A DNA stretch of 64,000 nt from Bacillota bacterium (GCA_023417475.1 JAEZFP010000067.1:62001-126000); one strand, 5' to 3'. Positions 1 to 9,261 are shown, numbered from the stretch's first letter. Translations and numbers: made by a program. Notes: generated from the letters alone by a model not told the origin.

Positions 1-6
1 AAGCAA

Positions 7-1389
7 GTGCGATTCCCCTTAAACACAACGGAATATCTGAACTTTCAGTCGCTTCCCGATTGGGTGACGGCGGCGGCCAAGCGGTTGTTGGACCATGGTT
101 ACCAGGCTTATCTAGTGGGCGGCGCCGTCCGTGATCTCCTGCGCGGCGAACCGCCCCATGATTGGGATCTCGCCACCGATGCCCTGCCCGATCAGGTCGA
201 AGTTTTATACCCACATACCGTTCCGACCGGAAAAAGCTACGGTACCATTACGGCGCTGTTTGAAACCGGGCAATTGGAAGTGACCACTTTCCGCGAGGAT
301 CTCGGTTACAGTGACGGACGGCGCCCGGATGCGATCAAGTTTGGCTCCGAAATCACTCAGGATTTGCTGCGACGCGATTTTACCATCAACGCCATCGCGT
401 ACGATTTTGCCACGGCGGAGCTGGTCGATCCGTCCGGGGGTTATCGTGATCTGCGCCGGCGAATCTTACGGGCGGTCGGGGATCCTGCGGTTCGTTTTGC
501 TGAAGACGGCTTGCGGATGTTCCGGTTCTACCGGTTCCTGGCCACCGCCGATCTACAGGCTGACGCCAAAACCCGCCAGGCGATCAATCCGGAATGGGGC
601 AAACCGGTAAGCAATGAACGGATCCGGGAAGAATTTACGAAGTTATTGTTGGGGAAAAACGTCCGGTCAGGGTTGCATGGATTACGCGATAGCGGGTTAT
701 TGGGGTTATTCCTTCCGGAGCTGAACGGGATCAATATCGAACAGGGCGGTTACCACCAACACCGTCTCTGGGAGCATTTGATCAGCGCCACCGCAGCGAT
801 CGAACCCCGGATTGAGTTACGCCTGGCAGCGCTATTACATGACATTGCCAAACCCCAAACCCAATTCGTCGATGCAACCGGGGTTCATTTTTACGGTCAC
901 GATCAGCAAGGGGCGGCGCTGGCGGAAACCCTGCTGCGGCGGCTCCGGTATCCCAATCAGTTGGTGGAGACGGTGACGAAACTGATCCGGTGGCATATGT
1001 TCTTTATCGAACCCAAAACCGGCGACGGGGCGTTGCGGCGACTGATCGCCAAAGTCGGTCGCGACCAGATCGACAATTTGCTGGAGTTGCGCCGGGCCGA
1101 CATTGTCGCCACCGGACGGATTGACGCGGGGGCTTGGGCATACTGGCGCGATCTGGTCCAACGGTTCCACGCTTTGTTGGCCGACGACACGGTATTGGGC
1201 AAGGACCAATTGGCGGTCAACGGCCGCGATTTGATGAATCATTTCGGGCTGCGACCGGGTCCTGTCGTGGGCCGGCTGCTCGACGCGTTGTGGCAGCGGG
1301 TGCTCGAAGAACCGGCCCACAATGATCGGGATACTTTATTAAAATTGGCCGCGGCCTTAATCGATCATGAACAACCGCCCCCAAACTAA
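7..1389 (+). CDS. cca: CCA tRNA nucleotidyltransferase
   Basis: Adds or repairs the 3'-terminal CCA of tRNA without a template. The N-terminal class II nucleotidyltransferase fold shows GGAVRD (residues 38-43) and DWD (52-54, the metal-binding aspartates). It is followed by RRDFTINAIA, the EDGLRMFR nucleotide-recognition helix, and an HD-type domain with LLHDIAKP near residue 277 and a GHDQQG block. A C-terminal HD domain is usual in the longer bacterial CCA enzymes, and 460 aa fits that class. The first codon is GTG, only six bases from the window edge, so the ribosome binding site cannot be seen and the true start may lie outside. It is convergent with the BON-domain gene; no clear terminator is visible between them. 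Confidence 0.93.
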   Translation: MRFPLNTTEYLNFQSLPDWVTAAAKRLLDHGYQAYLVGGAVRDLLRGEPPHDWDLATDALPDQVEVLYPHTVPTGKSYGTITALFETGQLEVTTFREDLGYSDGRRPDAIKFGSEITQDLLRRDFTINAIAYDFATAELVDPSGGYRDLRRRILRAVGDPAVRFAEDGLRMFRFYRFLATADLQADAKTRQAINPEWGKPVSNERIREEFTKLLLGKNVRSGLHGLRDSGLLGLFLPELNGINIEQGGYHQHRLWEHLISATAAIEPRIELRLAALLHDIAKPQTQFVDATGVHFYGHDQQGAALAETLLRRLRYPNQLVETVTKLIRWHMFFIEPKTGDGALRRLIAKVGRDQIDNLLELRRADIVATGRIDAGAWAYWRDLVQRFHALLADDTVLGKDQLAVNGRDLMNHFGLRPGPVVGRLLDALWQRVLEEPAHNDRDTLLKLAAALIDHEQPPPN

Positions 1390-1431
1390 ATAGCCTTGTC
1401 AATTCCTGAAAAATATGATGTCCAGAAGCTC

Positions 1432-2124
1432 CTAATTTTCCTCGTCTGCCAGACGTAAGCGGTTTTCCAAGGTGTATCCGGGCAGGTGAAAATTTCCCAA
1501 AATCTTCAGAATCACCGTTTCCGCCTGACGCCGTTCCCCGGCGTCGGCGACCCGGCCAAGCAGGGTGATCCGGTCGTCGCCGATCTCAATGTCAATCGGC
1601 AACTGACGCAGGAAGGCGTCGGCCGCGAGCTGCTTCATCATTTGCGCAACCGTCTCATCATCCAACTCAATCAGGTCGCCGTCAAAGCCGTTGTTCACCT
1701 GCCGCACCCCGGGAACACGCGCCGCGATCTCCATCGCCAGCACCGCGATCGCTTCCGGGACATCGCCCCACAAGGTCACGATCCCTTTTTCGGTTAAAGC
1801 GCGGACCCTTCCCGGAACGATCAGCGGTTCGGCAAGCAATGCCGCTTGGACATTGTGGGTGATGGTCGTATCGCGGACAGCGCCGTCATCAATCACCCCG
1901 TCGGCGCAGACCGTGATGTTGTTCTCAACCTGCTTAACTCCGGGAACTTTCTTCACCAATTCCTCAGCTTGATATTTCTCATCGAGCACGTCCACGATGC
2001 CCTGAATTTGTACGACGCCGTCTGCGTAAGCTCTTGCTTTTAAAGCGTATACTCCCAATTGCGGATCGTCATGAAAAAATTGATTGATCTGTTCCGTTAA
2101 TTGATCATAAGCGTTGGGGTTCAT
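1432..2124 (-). CDS. BON-domain protein (putative envelope/periplasmic-type)
   Basis: A 230-residue protein of two clear BON domains (about residues 5-70 and 85-150) and a weaker third (about 165-225). Each contains the G-x-V-x-L-x-G strand pattern followed by a VPGV(K/R)QV(E/N)N motif. BON domains bind phospholipid or other macromolecular surfaces in osmotically induced and secretin-type proteins. No signal peptide or membrane segment is visible, so a cytosolic or stress role is possible. The start is placed at the ATG at 2124 because GGAGGG stands seven bases before it; a longer reading frame to 2169 lacks such a site. It is a single gene. The exact function is unknown and only the domain assignment is firm. 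Confidence 0.8.
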   Translation of the reverse strand: MNPNAYDQLTEQINQFFHDDPQLGVYALKARAYADGVVQIQGIVDVLDEKYQAEELVKKVPGVKQVENNITVCADGVIDDGAVRDTTITHNVQAALLAEPLIVPGRVRALTEKGIVTLWGDVPEAIAVLAMEIAARVPGVRQVNNGFDGDLIELDDETVAQMMKQLAADAFLRQLPIDIEIGDDRITLLGRVADAGERRQAETVILKILGNFHLPGYTLENRLRLADEEN

Positions 2125-2195
2125 CCGGCACCCTCCATTTCGCGATATACAACTATTATTGCTCTTCAAAGCGTCCTTTACTCCCGCGCGCCCAA

Positions 2196-2221
2196 CAGAA
2201 AAACCGCCTTGAAGGCGGTTT
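2196..2221 (-). terminator. Rho-independent terminator of the deacetylase gene
   Basis: AAACCGCC and GGCGGTTT pair around a TTCAA loop and are followed on the minus strand by a run of T (GGCGGTTTTTC). It lies about 55 bases after the deacetylase stop and points away from it. Confidence 0.8.
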
Positions 2222-2276
2222 CGTTACAACCCAAGCGGAAAAACGGTCTCGATCGGTCGTCAGGAAAAGGTTCGGC

Positions 2277-3353
2277 TTATTGCGATGTTTCCGGTTTTTG
2301 ATAATCAAAACCCCAGGAGGTAACATAACGACGCCCTTCGGCATCATAACCGGTGATGATGATCATGCAGTAACCGGATTTCAATTCGGTGATTCCGCCG
2401 AAATGAAAGATCCCTTGTAAATCAGGTTCCAGTTTCATCCGATAGTTCCGGACTTGGATCTCAACCTTGCCGATCCCCGGATCCGCGATTTTAAACTGGA
2501 TCAAAGGCAGTTGTTTGACGATGACGCTATCGCCGGGACTCATGATCTGAATCCGCAACGGCCTGCTATTCACCAGTCGCTCAAGCTCGGGGAGACCCAT
2601 GGTGTTCTCCATCACCCGGCGGCGCACCCGCAGCGGGTTGGCGTCAACTTCATTGACTCCCCAATTGACGGTATGGATCCCCTCGTAACCGGCTTTCACA
2701 GCCAGCTTCTCCACCAGTTCATTGTACCAGCCATACGGATAGGCCAGGATCGTCACCGACCGGTGCAATTTCTCTTCGATAAGGGTCTTCGAACCTTTCA
2801 GCTCCCGCTCCAGCCAATTCAGATAATTGGCCTCACCGCCGCCTTCCTTGATACTGGTCAGGAACGGGTGATTCATCGTATGGGATTGAATATCCATTCC
2901 GGCGACGGCCATTTCGTTCAGTTCGTTCCACGTCAACTGAATCGTGCTGTTTTCGGCGATTACTTGCGGAACAACAAAAAAGGTCGCGACGAAACCATAC
3001 TTTTTCAAGAGCGGAAACACTTCGGTATAGTGGCTGCGGTGACCGTCGTCAAAAGTGAGAACGATCGACTTGGCCGGTATCCGGCGGTGTTTTTTTTGAA
3101 GTTCCAGGAATTGAACCGCCGTCAACGTTTGGTAACCGTTGTCCTTCAGATATTTAAGCTGCTGTTCCAACTGGGCCGGCGTGAAGTCGTACACACTGGC
3201 GGGGGTGGCAAGCACCCGGTGATAACAGAGGACCGCCACCGAATCATGGTTGGTTGTTACCGGCCCCGGCGGTGCGGCCATGAGCAAAACCGGCGTCAAA
3301 ATCCCCAGCAGCGCTATTGCTGCCAGACCGAACCACCATCGTCGCTGTTTCAT
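2277..3353 (-). CDS. Polysaccharide deacetylase (NodB domain) with C-terminal extension
   Basis: Predicted exported CE4 deacetylase acting on peptidoglycan or another N-acetylated polymer. Residues 1-27 form a signal or anchor helix. The NodB motifs are visible in order: TFDDG (100-104, catalytic base D102 and metal ligand D103), SHTMNHP (metal ligands H156 and H160), and YPYGWYN, a form of the RxPY/arginine-region motif. After the catalytic core comes about 90 residues (about 265-358) that read as a beta-rich accessory module, not a known carbohydrate-binding domain that I can name. Many sporulation deacetylases (PdaA/PdaB type) have this layout, but nothing here ties it to the spore. It is transcribed alone and ends at the terminator at about 2.2 kb. 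Confidence 0.85.
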   Translation of the reverse strand: MKQRRWWFGLAAIALLGILTPVLLMAAPPGPVTTNHDSVAVLCYHRVLATPASVYDFTPAQLEQQLKYLKDNGYQTLTAVQFLELQKKHRRIPAKSIVLTFDDGHRSHYTEVFPLLKKYGFVATFFVVPQVIAENSTIQLTWNELNEMAVAGMDIQSHTMNHPFLTSIKEGGGEANYLNWLERELKGSKTLIEEKLHRSVTILAYPYGWYNELVEKLAVKAGYEGIHTVNWGVNEVDANPLRVRRRVMENTMGLPELERLVNSRPLRIQIMSPGDSVIVKQLPLIQFKIADPGIGKVEIQVRNYRMKLEPDLQGIFHFGGITELKSGYCMIIITGYDAEGRRYVTSWGFDYQKPETSQ

Positions 3354-3468
3354 AACATCCGCGCTCCCGTCAGTTTGTCAGCCAAACCCCCAACGGATAT
3401 TGGCACTATCAGCTAATTTCGGCGGGAAAATTCAAAACCCTTTTGGCATTTAGAAGTTACGGGACGAT

Positions 3469-3906
3469 TCAGTTTTTTACGGTTAATAGTTTACTGAGAC
3501 TGGCCCGAAATTGCCGGTCATCCTGAGGGGAACGGGGCGCCGGTCCTTTGGTGCGGCCGCCGCCACGCCGCCAACGGGCCAACTCGTTTCGTTCCTCTAA
3601 CATTAACGTCATCCGGTCGTTTTCATAAATCAAACCGGACGGAGCCAACGCGGTCGTCCCTTTGCTCAACACCATCGCCGCCAGGCCATGATCTTGGGTA
3701 ACCACAACATCGCCCGCTCTGGCCAGATTCATTACGGCTAAGTCAGCCGCTTGGGGTTCATCGCCCACTACCCGGTGATCGGGTGAGTCGATCCGATGAT
3801 TGATCGAAGCGACCGTAGTCACTTCCCAGTCATATTGGGCCGCCAATTCAATGACAATCTTCAGACAGGTTCGCGGCGTTGCGTCCGCGTCAACAATAAT
3901 CCGCAT
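3469..3906 (-). CDS. UPF0178 (YaiI/YqxD, DUF188) family protein
   Basis: A 145-residue member of the YaiI/YqxD family, recognised by the N-terminal VDADATPR, the central GDEPQAADLAV segment, VVTQDHGLAAMVL and the basic C-terminal RRGGGRTKGPAPRS block. The acidic residues (D6, D8 and the QAAD and TQDHG aspartates) resemble a PIN-like nuclease arrangement, but no activity is established for the family. GAGGG lies upstream of the ATG. It starts 17 bases after the CapA-like stop, so the two are probably cotranscribed. Confidence 0.88.
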   Translation of the reverse strand: MRIIVDADATPRTCLKIVIELAAQYDWEVTTVASINHRIDSPDHRVVGDEPQAADLAVMNLARAGDVVVTQDHGLAAMVLSKGTTALAPSGLIYENDRMTLMLEERNELARWRRGGGRTKGPAPRSPQDDRQFRASLSKLLTVKN

Positions 3907-3923
3907 TGGTGATCCCTCATTTT

Positions 3924-5192
3924 TTATTGGTTGCTCGGTTGCCAGTCTTTAAGTAACTCAAATGTATCTTCCCATACTTCCCGCCGTTTTCGCTCAAACC
4001 CCACCGTCGCCGGCACAACCGGCTCCGGCTCGGTCAGCCGTTCGATCCGGTACCGCGACCGGCCGTCATCGGTCCGGTCGCGCCGCACCCAAACGGGATA
4101 ATGCGTTTCAGCCACAATCGTCACCCCATGCGCCACCGCCGGGTCTTTTCGCAAGCGCAAGTTTACCGTCAAGCCGCAATCGCTGTACCGCCATTGTTGG
4201 TTGGATAAAAAGTTTCCCAGCGAATAGGCGATGAAACATTGCCGGGTCCGGTTCCCGGAACGGATCGCTTGCCATTCCACCGGCTCAATCACATGGACAT
4301 GGCTGCCCAGAATAATGTCCACTCCCAGCTTCAACAACTGCTTCAACAGGCGCTGTTGCTCCGGGGGCGGTTTACGCTGATACTCCACTCCGGAATGAAA
4401 CGCCAAAATAACGGCGTCGGCCCCCGCTTCCCGGGCCGAACGAACCGTTTGGCCAAGCGACTGCTCGTCATAGGTATTGACCAGCCACTTCGCCCCGACG
4501 GGCAGGGGAATTCCATTAGTGGTCGTGGTATAGGAGAGAAATGCCAATCGCATCCCTTGACAGTCATAAAGCAGATAATTGGGCTGATCCGCCCGGCTGC
4601 GACATCCGGTGTGTCTCAGTCCTATTTTATCATAATAAGCCAATGTTTTCAGCAAGCCGTCCCGACCCTGATCCATTGCGTGATTATGAGCGGTGAAGAC
4701 CAAATCCAGACCCGCCCATTTCACCGCGTCGGCAATCGCGTATGGACTGTTGAAACGGGGGTATCCGCTATATTGTCTTTCCGGTCCCGACAGCGGCGCT
4801 TCCAATACGCCAACCGCAATGTCGGCCCGACTCAGCCACGGCCGGATTTCGCTAAAGATCGGTCGAAAATCGAACTCGCCATTCTGCCGGTTGTAAGCGG
4901 AGTTAACTACCGGCAGATGCATCACCAGATCCCCGACTGCCGTTATACTTAACTCCGGCGGAAGAACCGACCCCACCGGTTTGACCGGTCGGTGACCGCC
5001 GTAGCGCAACGAACCAACCAACAACATCGTCAAAATTGTGATCCCCACACCCATGACGCCATATCGGTACAAATCACTCACCCCGATATAACCCTTTCGC
5101 CAGGATGGTAAATTTATCCTTTCGGCGACCAATCTTGCTTGAAATTTTGAACCGTGAAAAATGTCGGCATCAAAATGTAAAGCTAGAGTCAT
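3924..5192 (-). CDS. CapA-like membrane-anchored phosphoesterase
   Basis: CapA/PgsA-type protein of the calcineurin-like metallophosphoesterase fold, 422 aa. An unusual charged N-terminus of about 40 residues precedes one membrane segment (about 44-64, VMGVGITILTMLLVG), so the catalytic part faces outward. Family motifs: ITAVGDLVMH, FTAHNHAMDQG, ILGSHVHVIEPV and YSLGNFLSN. CapA proteins take part in poly-gamma-glutamate or capsule export, but no pgsB/pgsC (capB/capC) partner is in the window, so a general envelope role is as likely. The assigned ATG has GGTGGA only two or three bases upstream, which is tight; an internal start just before the membrane helix is possible. Confidence 0.82.
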   Translation of the reverse strand: MTLALHFDADIFHGSKFQARLVAERINLPSWRKGYIGVSDLYRYGVMGVGITILTMLLVGSLRYGGHRPVKPVGSVLPPELSITAVGDLVMHLPVVNSAYNRQNGEFDFRPIFSEIRPWLSRADIAVGVLEAPLSGPERQYSGYPRFNSPYAIADAVKWAGLDLVFTAHNHAMDQGRDGLLKTLAYYDKIGLRHTGCRSRADQPNYLLYDCQGMRLAFLSYTTTTNGIPLPVGAKWLVNTYDEQSLGQTVRSAREAGADAVILAFHSGVEYQRKPPPEQQRLLKQLLKLGVDIILGSHVHVIEPVEWQAIRSGNRTRQCFIAYSLGNFLSNQQWRYSDCGLTVNLRLRKDPAVAHGVTIVAETHYPVWVRRDRTDDGRSRYRIERLTEPEPVVPATVGFERKRREVWEDTFELLKDWQPSNQ

Positions 5193-5220
5193 TGTCCACC
5201 GGGCGTCACGTGTTAAGTCG

Positions 5221-5248
5221 TTACAAATGGCAATTTTTCTGATACAAT
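5221..5248 (+). promoter_or_regulatory. Candidate sigma-A promoter of the histidine kinase gene
   Basis: TTACAA, 16 bases, then TACAAT, about 80 bases upstream of the kinase start on the plus strand. It fits the vegetative consensus moderately well. Nothing else in the 133-base gap between the divergent genes looks better. Confidence 0.35.
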
Positions 5249-5325
5249 AAATAAAAGATGCTTTTTTTGGGAGATATTAACTTTCGCTGTCGAAACATCT
5301 GGTCCAAGGAGGGGAGGATAATGCA

Positions 5326-7161
5326 ATGATTCATTCGGATCGCAGTTTGGTCAAACCCAATCTCTCCTTTTGCTGGATCGGACTGATCATAATATCCCTT
5401 ATCTTGCTTAGCAATTATGAACGCAAAGCATTTCATCTGGTCGCCGAGATTTTCGCCGTCTTTTTTGCCTTGTCGATCTTCGCCATCACCTGGAACGCCC
5501 GTCACTTCATGCGCAACCATTTTTTCCTGCTCATTGGCAACATCTTTCTGCTATTGGGCATTTTAAATCTTTTCCACCTCTTGCTCTTCATGAAACTAAT
5601 CGCCAATCCGCTGTTTCATTCGCCGAGGCAACTTTGCCTCACCATTTATCAGGTTTTTGGCGGTTCCCTGATTATTGCGCCGTATTTATTAAACCACCGG
5701 TTCAGTTACCCTAAAGTTTTACTGTCTTTGGCCGGCTTCAGCTTGCTTTTGCTGACACTAACGGCTGTTTTGGAAAAATACTTCCTCAAAGTTCACCAGC
5801 ATCAGTTATTTCTCATCATCAATCTGATTGTTTTTGCTTTACTGGTGTTGGGGGCGTTGGCGACCCTTGCCAAAAAACGGGGCTATTTGGACCGGATCAG
5901 CTTCCGCCTTTTAATCGTCGCCAATCTGGGCTTTATTTCGACCATGATCGCTCAAACGCTTTACCCCGAGGGGGGAGTCGCCTTTGTCGCCGCTCCGCTG
6001 CTACGGATCGTCTCCGAATATCTCTATTTTCAAGTTGTGATTCAAACCGGTCTGCTCGCTCCCTACCATGAGTTATCGGCAAGCCGGGAAGAATTGGCCG
6101 CCGAGAAAGAACGGCTCGATGTGACCTTGCGCTCGCTTGGCGAAGGTGTGATCGCTACCGACAATGCCGGCCGGATTATTTTGCTCAACCGGGTCGCCGA
6201 GGAGTTAACCGGCTGGAACCAAGTTGCAGCGCAAGGCCGGCCGCTTGACGAGGTGTTCACCGTTACCACCCTGCCCCAACAACCGGCGGCTAACGAACTT
6301 GCCGGAGGCGATTCTCCCAAAATCTTAGTCTCGCGTGATAACCGGCTGCGTTTTTTGGCAATCACCGACGGGACCATGCGCGACCACCACAACCAAATCG
6401 TCGGGAATGTCTTCGTGTTTCGGGATATCACCGAAAAACGCAAGATGGAAGAGGAACTGCTCAAAAATGAGAAACTGAAATCCTTGGGAATTCTAGCGGG
6501 CGGAATCGCTCACGATTTCCATAACATCCTAGCCGTACTGTTGGGGAATGTCCAATTGTCAAAGCTCTTGCTGGAAAAGCAGAAAGACATCTATAAATAC
6601 CTTAACGGAATGGAAGAATCGATCAAACGGGCGTCGCGGCTCACCAAAGAGTTGTTGACCTTCTCCAAGGGGGGCCTGCCGATCAAACACCGGATCAACC
6701 TTGGCGACCTGCTGACCGATACGGCGAACTTTGCGTTAAATGATTGGAATGCGGAGTATCAGTTTGCCAATTCCTCGGAGATCTGGCCGGTCGAGGCCGA
6801 TGAAGGCCAAATCAGCCAAGTCTTTAACAATCTTCTGATTAACGCCGCTCAAGCGATGCGCGAAGGCGGAGTGATCCGGATTTGCACCGAAAACGTTTAC
6901 CTGCTCCATGACGAAACAATCCCGCTCCCGGAGGGGCGTTATGTTAAAGTAGTCATTCAGGACCACGGGGTGGGTATCGCCAAACAAAATCTGCCCTATG
7001 TTTTTGACCCCTTTTTTACCACCAAACCCGATGGTAACGGTCTGGGACTGGCCGCGGCCCATTCCATTGTGGCGCGCCATGAAGGCCATATTACGGTCGA
7101 GTCGGAATTCGGAGTCGGCACGACCTTCACCGTCTACCTTCCCGCTTCATTTGCGGACTGA
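5326..7161 (+). CDS. Membrane sensor histidine kinase (MASE3-like, PAS, HisKA, HATPase)
   Basis: A 611-residue sensor kinase. About seven hydrophobic helices fill residues 15-235 and resemble a MASE3-type membrane sensor. A PAS domain follows (about 262-370, ending in the typical FRDITEKRKMEEEL linker). The dimerisation helix carries the phospho-acceptor His396 in GGIAHDFHNI, an NtrB-like H-box. The ATP-binding domain has the N-box FNNLLINAAQAM (about residue 500), DHGVGI (G1), DPFFTTK (F-box) and GNGLGLA (G2). All catalytic motifs look intact. The ATG at 5326 follows GGAGGGGAGGA; another ATG five bases upstream runs into a stop at once. No response regulator is adjacent, so the signal and partner are unknown. 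Confidence 0.88.
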   Translation: MIHSDRSLVKPNLSFCWIGLIIISLILLSNYERKAFHLVAEIFAVFFALSIFAITWNARHFMRNHFFLLIGNIFLLLGILNLFHLLLFMKLIANPLFHSPRQLCLTIYQVFGGSLIIAPYLLNHRFSYPKVLLSLAGFSLLLLTLTAVLEKYFLKVHQHQLFLIINLIVFALLVLGALATLAKKRGYLDRISFRLLIVANLGFISTMIAQTLYPEGGVAFVAAPLLRIVSEYLYFQVVIQTGLLAPYHELSASREELAAEKERLDVTLRSLGEGVIATDNAGRIILLNRVAEELTGWNQVAAQGRPLDEVFTVTTLPQQPAANELAGGDSPKILVSRDNRLRFLAITDGTMRDHHNQIVGNVFVFRDITEKRKMEEELLKNEKLKSLGILAGGIAHDFHNILAVLLGNVQLSKLLLEKQKDIYKYLNGMEESIKRASRLTKELLTFSKGGLPIKHRINLGDLLTDTANFALNDWNAEYQFANSSEIWPVEADEGQISQVFNNLLINAAQAMREGGVIRICTENVYLLHDETIPLPEGRYVKVVIQDHGVGIAKQNLPYVFDPFFTTKPDGNGLGLAAAHSIVARHEGHITVESEFGVGTTFTVYLPASFAD

Positions 7162-7201
7162 CTGTTTGCCCGTGTGGCTGATTCCGCGACAGCGGCGCCA
7201 A

Positions 7202-7227
7202 TAAAAAAATCCGGCTGTAAGCCGGAT
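7202..7227 (-). terminator. Terminator after comB
   Basis: ATCCGGCT and AGCCGGAT pair around a three-base loop and are followed on the minus strand by seven T. It sits between the convergent kinase and comB genes. The T tract serves the minus strand best. Confidence 0.8.
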
Positions 7228-7255
7228 GGTGTAGGTTCATCGTGAGTGCGGACAC

Positions 7256-7984
7256 CTATAAAATCACGCGTCCGTTCTGGTACTTCGGCAAAACCGGCAT
7301 GCTGTCGAGCGCGGCGCAGGCGGCCAAATCCGCTGCGAGGCCGATGTCCACCAGGTTTTGACCATTGTCGGTTCGCCGGAAATAAGCCTCCAAGCCTGTC
7401 GTTTTGGCTGCTTCAAAAGCGTATAGAGCGGTTGTTGCGCCATCGGTCAACGTTACGACCGCACCGGACCCGGTGACCGCGTCGATAATCGCTCCGGCAC
7501 AGGCCAGATCCTCCAGACTCGTCCCCCAATTACCCCGGCCGGCACAGACGATCGTGACGTCTTGATCCTTGGCGATCAGCGCCTGAGCGACGGTCTTCAA
7601 GTTGAGGAAACTGGCGATCAGCACTTCAGCGGCGTGTTGCGCCGCCAACTTCACCGCTTTGGTGCCGTTGGTGGTGCATAAGACGACCTTCTTTTTGGCA
7701 ATCGCCGCCTCAGAGTACTCAAGCGGTGAATTTCCCAAATGAAACCCTTCGACTTTGATCCCTTTCCGCTCGCCCCCCACCATACATTCGCTCGACCCGA
7801 TATTTTTAGCCAACTCAACCGCCTCGGCCGGTTCCAATACCGGAATCACTTCCAAGGCGCCGTGGTATAATGCCGTCACCATCGTGCTGGTGGCCCGCAA
7901 AGCGTCAATTACAACTGCGGTTTTCCCATTTAAGTTGGGATTGCCGTTAATTTGCGGTATTACGAACGTTACATCAACCTGCAA
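7256..7984 (-). CDS. comB: 2-phosphosulfolactate phosphatase (ComB family)
   Basis: Dephosphorylates 2-phosphosulfolactate to sulfolactate. First described in coenzyme M synthesis of methanogens; homologues in Bacillus belong to sulfolactate formation in spores. Visible family signatures are VVIDALRATSTMVTAL near residue 25, GGERKG followed by FHLGNSP, and VLCTTNGTKA in the centre; 242 aa is the normal size. The start codon is TTG (7984-7982), directly after the TAA of the LCP gene, with GGGGGAT about eight bases upstream inside that gene, so translation is probably coupled. No ComA (phosphosulfolactate synthase) is in the window, so the substrate source is not shown. Because the genome also has ypeB, a spore sulfolactate role is reasonable but inferred. 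Confidence 0.86.
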   Translation of the reverse strand: MQVDVTFVIPQINGNPNLNGKTAVVIDALRATSTMVTALYHGALEVIPVLEPAEAVELAKNIGSSECMVGGERKGIKVEGFHLGNSPLEYSEAAIAKKKVVLCTTNGTKAVKLAAQHAAEVLIASFLNLKTVAQALIAKDQDVTIVCAGRGNWGTSLEDLACAGAIIDAVTGSGAVVTLTDGATTALYAFEAAKTTGLEAYFRRTDNGQNLVDIGLAADLAACAALDSMPVLPKYQNGRVIL

Positions 7985-8908
7985 TTATTTATCCCCCGTT
8001 GTTATAACTTTTTTCACTGCCGGCGCCGGCTTTAACTCGGCGATTAGCTCCCGGATCTTCGGCCCGTCCGGCTTCCAATAGGCTTCATAAAAGGATCCGG
8101 GCAATGTATAACTGCGAATATCCCGCTCCGGGTGGAGTTCCCGGGCAAAGCTGATCAATTCCAATAATTGTTTAGAGCTTAAATCGGTTTTCATATATTT
8201 CCGGGCGATTCCCATCATGGTAGGTACTTTAATGATGTTCACCGGAGCTTTTAGCTTCTTATAAAGGGCCAATAACAATTTGCGTTGCCGTTCGACCCGG
8301 CTGATATCACCGAGCGGTTCATTCCGGAAACGGACGTACTGCAAGGCTTTTTCGCCGTCCAAAAGTTGCAGCCCGGGATCGAGTTTGATTTTGTAGACGC
8401 CGTATTCGTTGGCATAACGCATTCGTTTATCCACGTCGACTTCGATTCCGCCCACCAGATCCACCAATTGCTTAAAGCTCTCGAAATTGACGATCATATA
8501 ATGATCGATCCGGACGCCGGTCAGACGGGTCACCATCCGCCGGGTTAAAGGGATACCTCCCAAAACGCTGGCTTCATTGATCCTGTTCACCCCGTGGTCG
8601 GGTATGCGCACCAGGCTATCCCGCGGAATTGAGAGCATCGAAACTTTGCGATTGCCCGGGTCCAACATCGCCAAGATCAAGGTGTCGGTCCGCGTCACCG
8701 CCTCCGGATTATCCAAGGAGCCCGGAGTCAGGATGTTTTTATCCATGCCGATCAGCAATAAATTTAACGGCTTTTCCGTCTTCACCTCGACAAGCTTCTG
8801 CCGGACTTGCAGCGATAAGTAGATCATCCCTAAAACAATCAGAATGATCAAAATTGTTGCTAAAATGATCATATTGCGTTTTTTGGATGGGCCTTCTGTC
8901 GGTTGCAC
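7985..8908 (-). CDS. LytR-CpsA-Psr (LCP) family glycopolymer transferase
   Basis: Membrane-anchored enzyme that transfers undecaprenyl-linked glycopolymers (teichoic acid or capsule type) to peptidoglycan. One N-terminal membrane helix (NMIILATILIILIVLG) precedes the LCP domain, with NLLLIGMD, TRTDTLIL, SIPRDSLVRIPDHGVNRINEA, GGIEVDV, YVRFRNEPLGDISRVERQR and a short tail. The arginines and aspartates that hold the pyrophosphate are present. I place the start at the GTG at 8908, since GGAGGG lies seven bases upstream; a longer frame opens at 8941 with a poor site. The gene is directly followed by comB with no gap. Substrate polymer unknown. Confidence 0.88.
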   Translation of the reverse strand: MQPTEGPSKKRNMIILATILIILIVLGMIYLSLQVRQKLVEVKTEKPLNLLLIGMDKNILTPGSLDNPEAVTRTDTLILAMLDPGNRKVSMLSIPRDSLVRIPDHGVNRINEASVLGGIPLTRRMVTRLTGVRIDHYMIVNFESFKQLVDLVGGIEVDVDKRMRYANEYGVYKIKLDPGLQLLDGEKALQYVRFRNEPLGDISRVERQRKLLLALYKKLKAPVNIIKVPTMMGIARKYMKTDLSSKQLLELISFARELHPERDIRSYTLPGSFYEAYWKPDGPKIRELIAELKPAPAVKKVITTGDK

Positions 8909-9046
8909 CTTCTGTCCCTCCTGTACGAAAGATGATACCACCGATCAACTCTCGCAAATACCTTGTATCATTTTAACAGATTTTTGACGCTTCGCACCAA
9001 AAAGTTTCGAAAAAATTGTATAATTGATGATTCAAAAACCATCAAT

Positions 9047-9066
9047 TCGCCGGTCAAGACCGGCGA
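9047..9066. repeat. Perfect short hairpin upstream of the LCP gene
   Basis: TCGCCGGTC, two bases, then GACCGGCGA. A second weaker stem (AATTGAT/ATCAATT, 9022-9047) abuts it. It could be a plus-strand terminator (T-rich bases follow) or a structure in the LCP leader; no gene reads into it from the left on the plus strand. Confidence 0.4.
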
Positions 9067-9154
9067 CAGTCTTTTCATTTTGACACTTCCTGAAACCATA
9101 AGACCCAATTACTTTAATGAAAGAAAATGCCGGAAAAATCGACCAATACCGGGT

Positions 9155-9250
9155 TTCATGGCTCCCCCTCTATTGCAAGGCACGCAGCAAGCGAGGGGGA
9201 CGGTACAATTTTTCAACCGGCGACAACTCGCCTCAGGGGGGTGAGTCGCC
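9155..9250 (+). repeat. Dispersed repeat family II, copy 1
   Basis: About 96 bases beginning TTCATGGCTCCCCCTCT. A hairpin CCCCCTC (9164-9170) / GAGGGGG (9193-9199) follows, then a segment ending GGGGGGTGAGTCGCC. The same order and spacing recur on the minus strand at 47945-48054; in both copies the distance from GAGGGGG to GGGGGGTGAG is 43 bases. The hairpin loop differs between copies. No convincing protein is encoded. Confidence 0.7.
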
Positions 9251-9261
9251 CGACGGACTTT

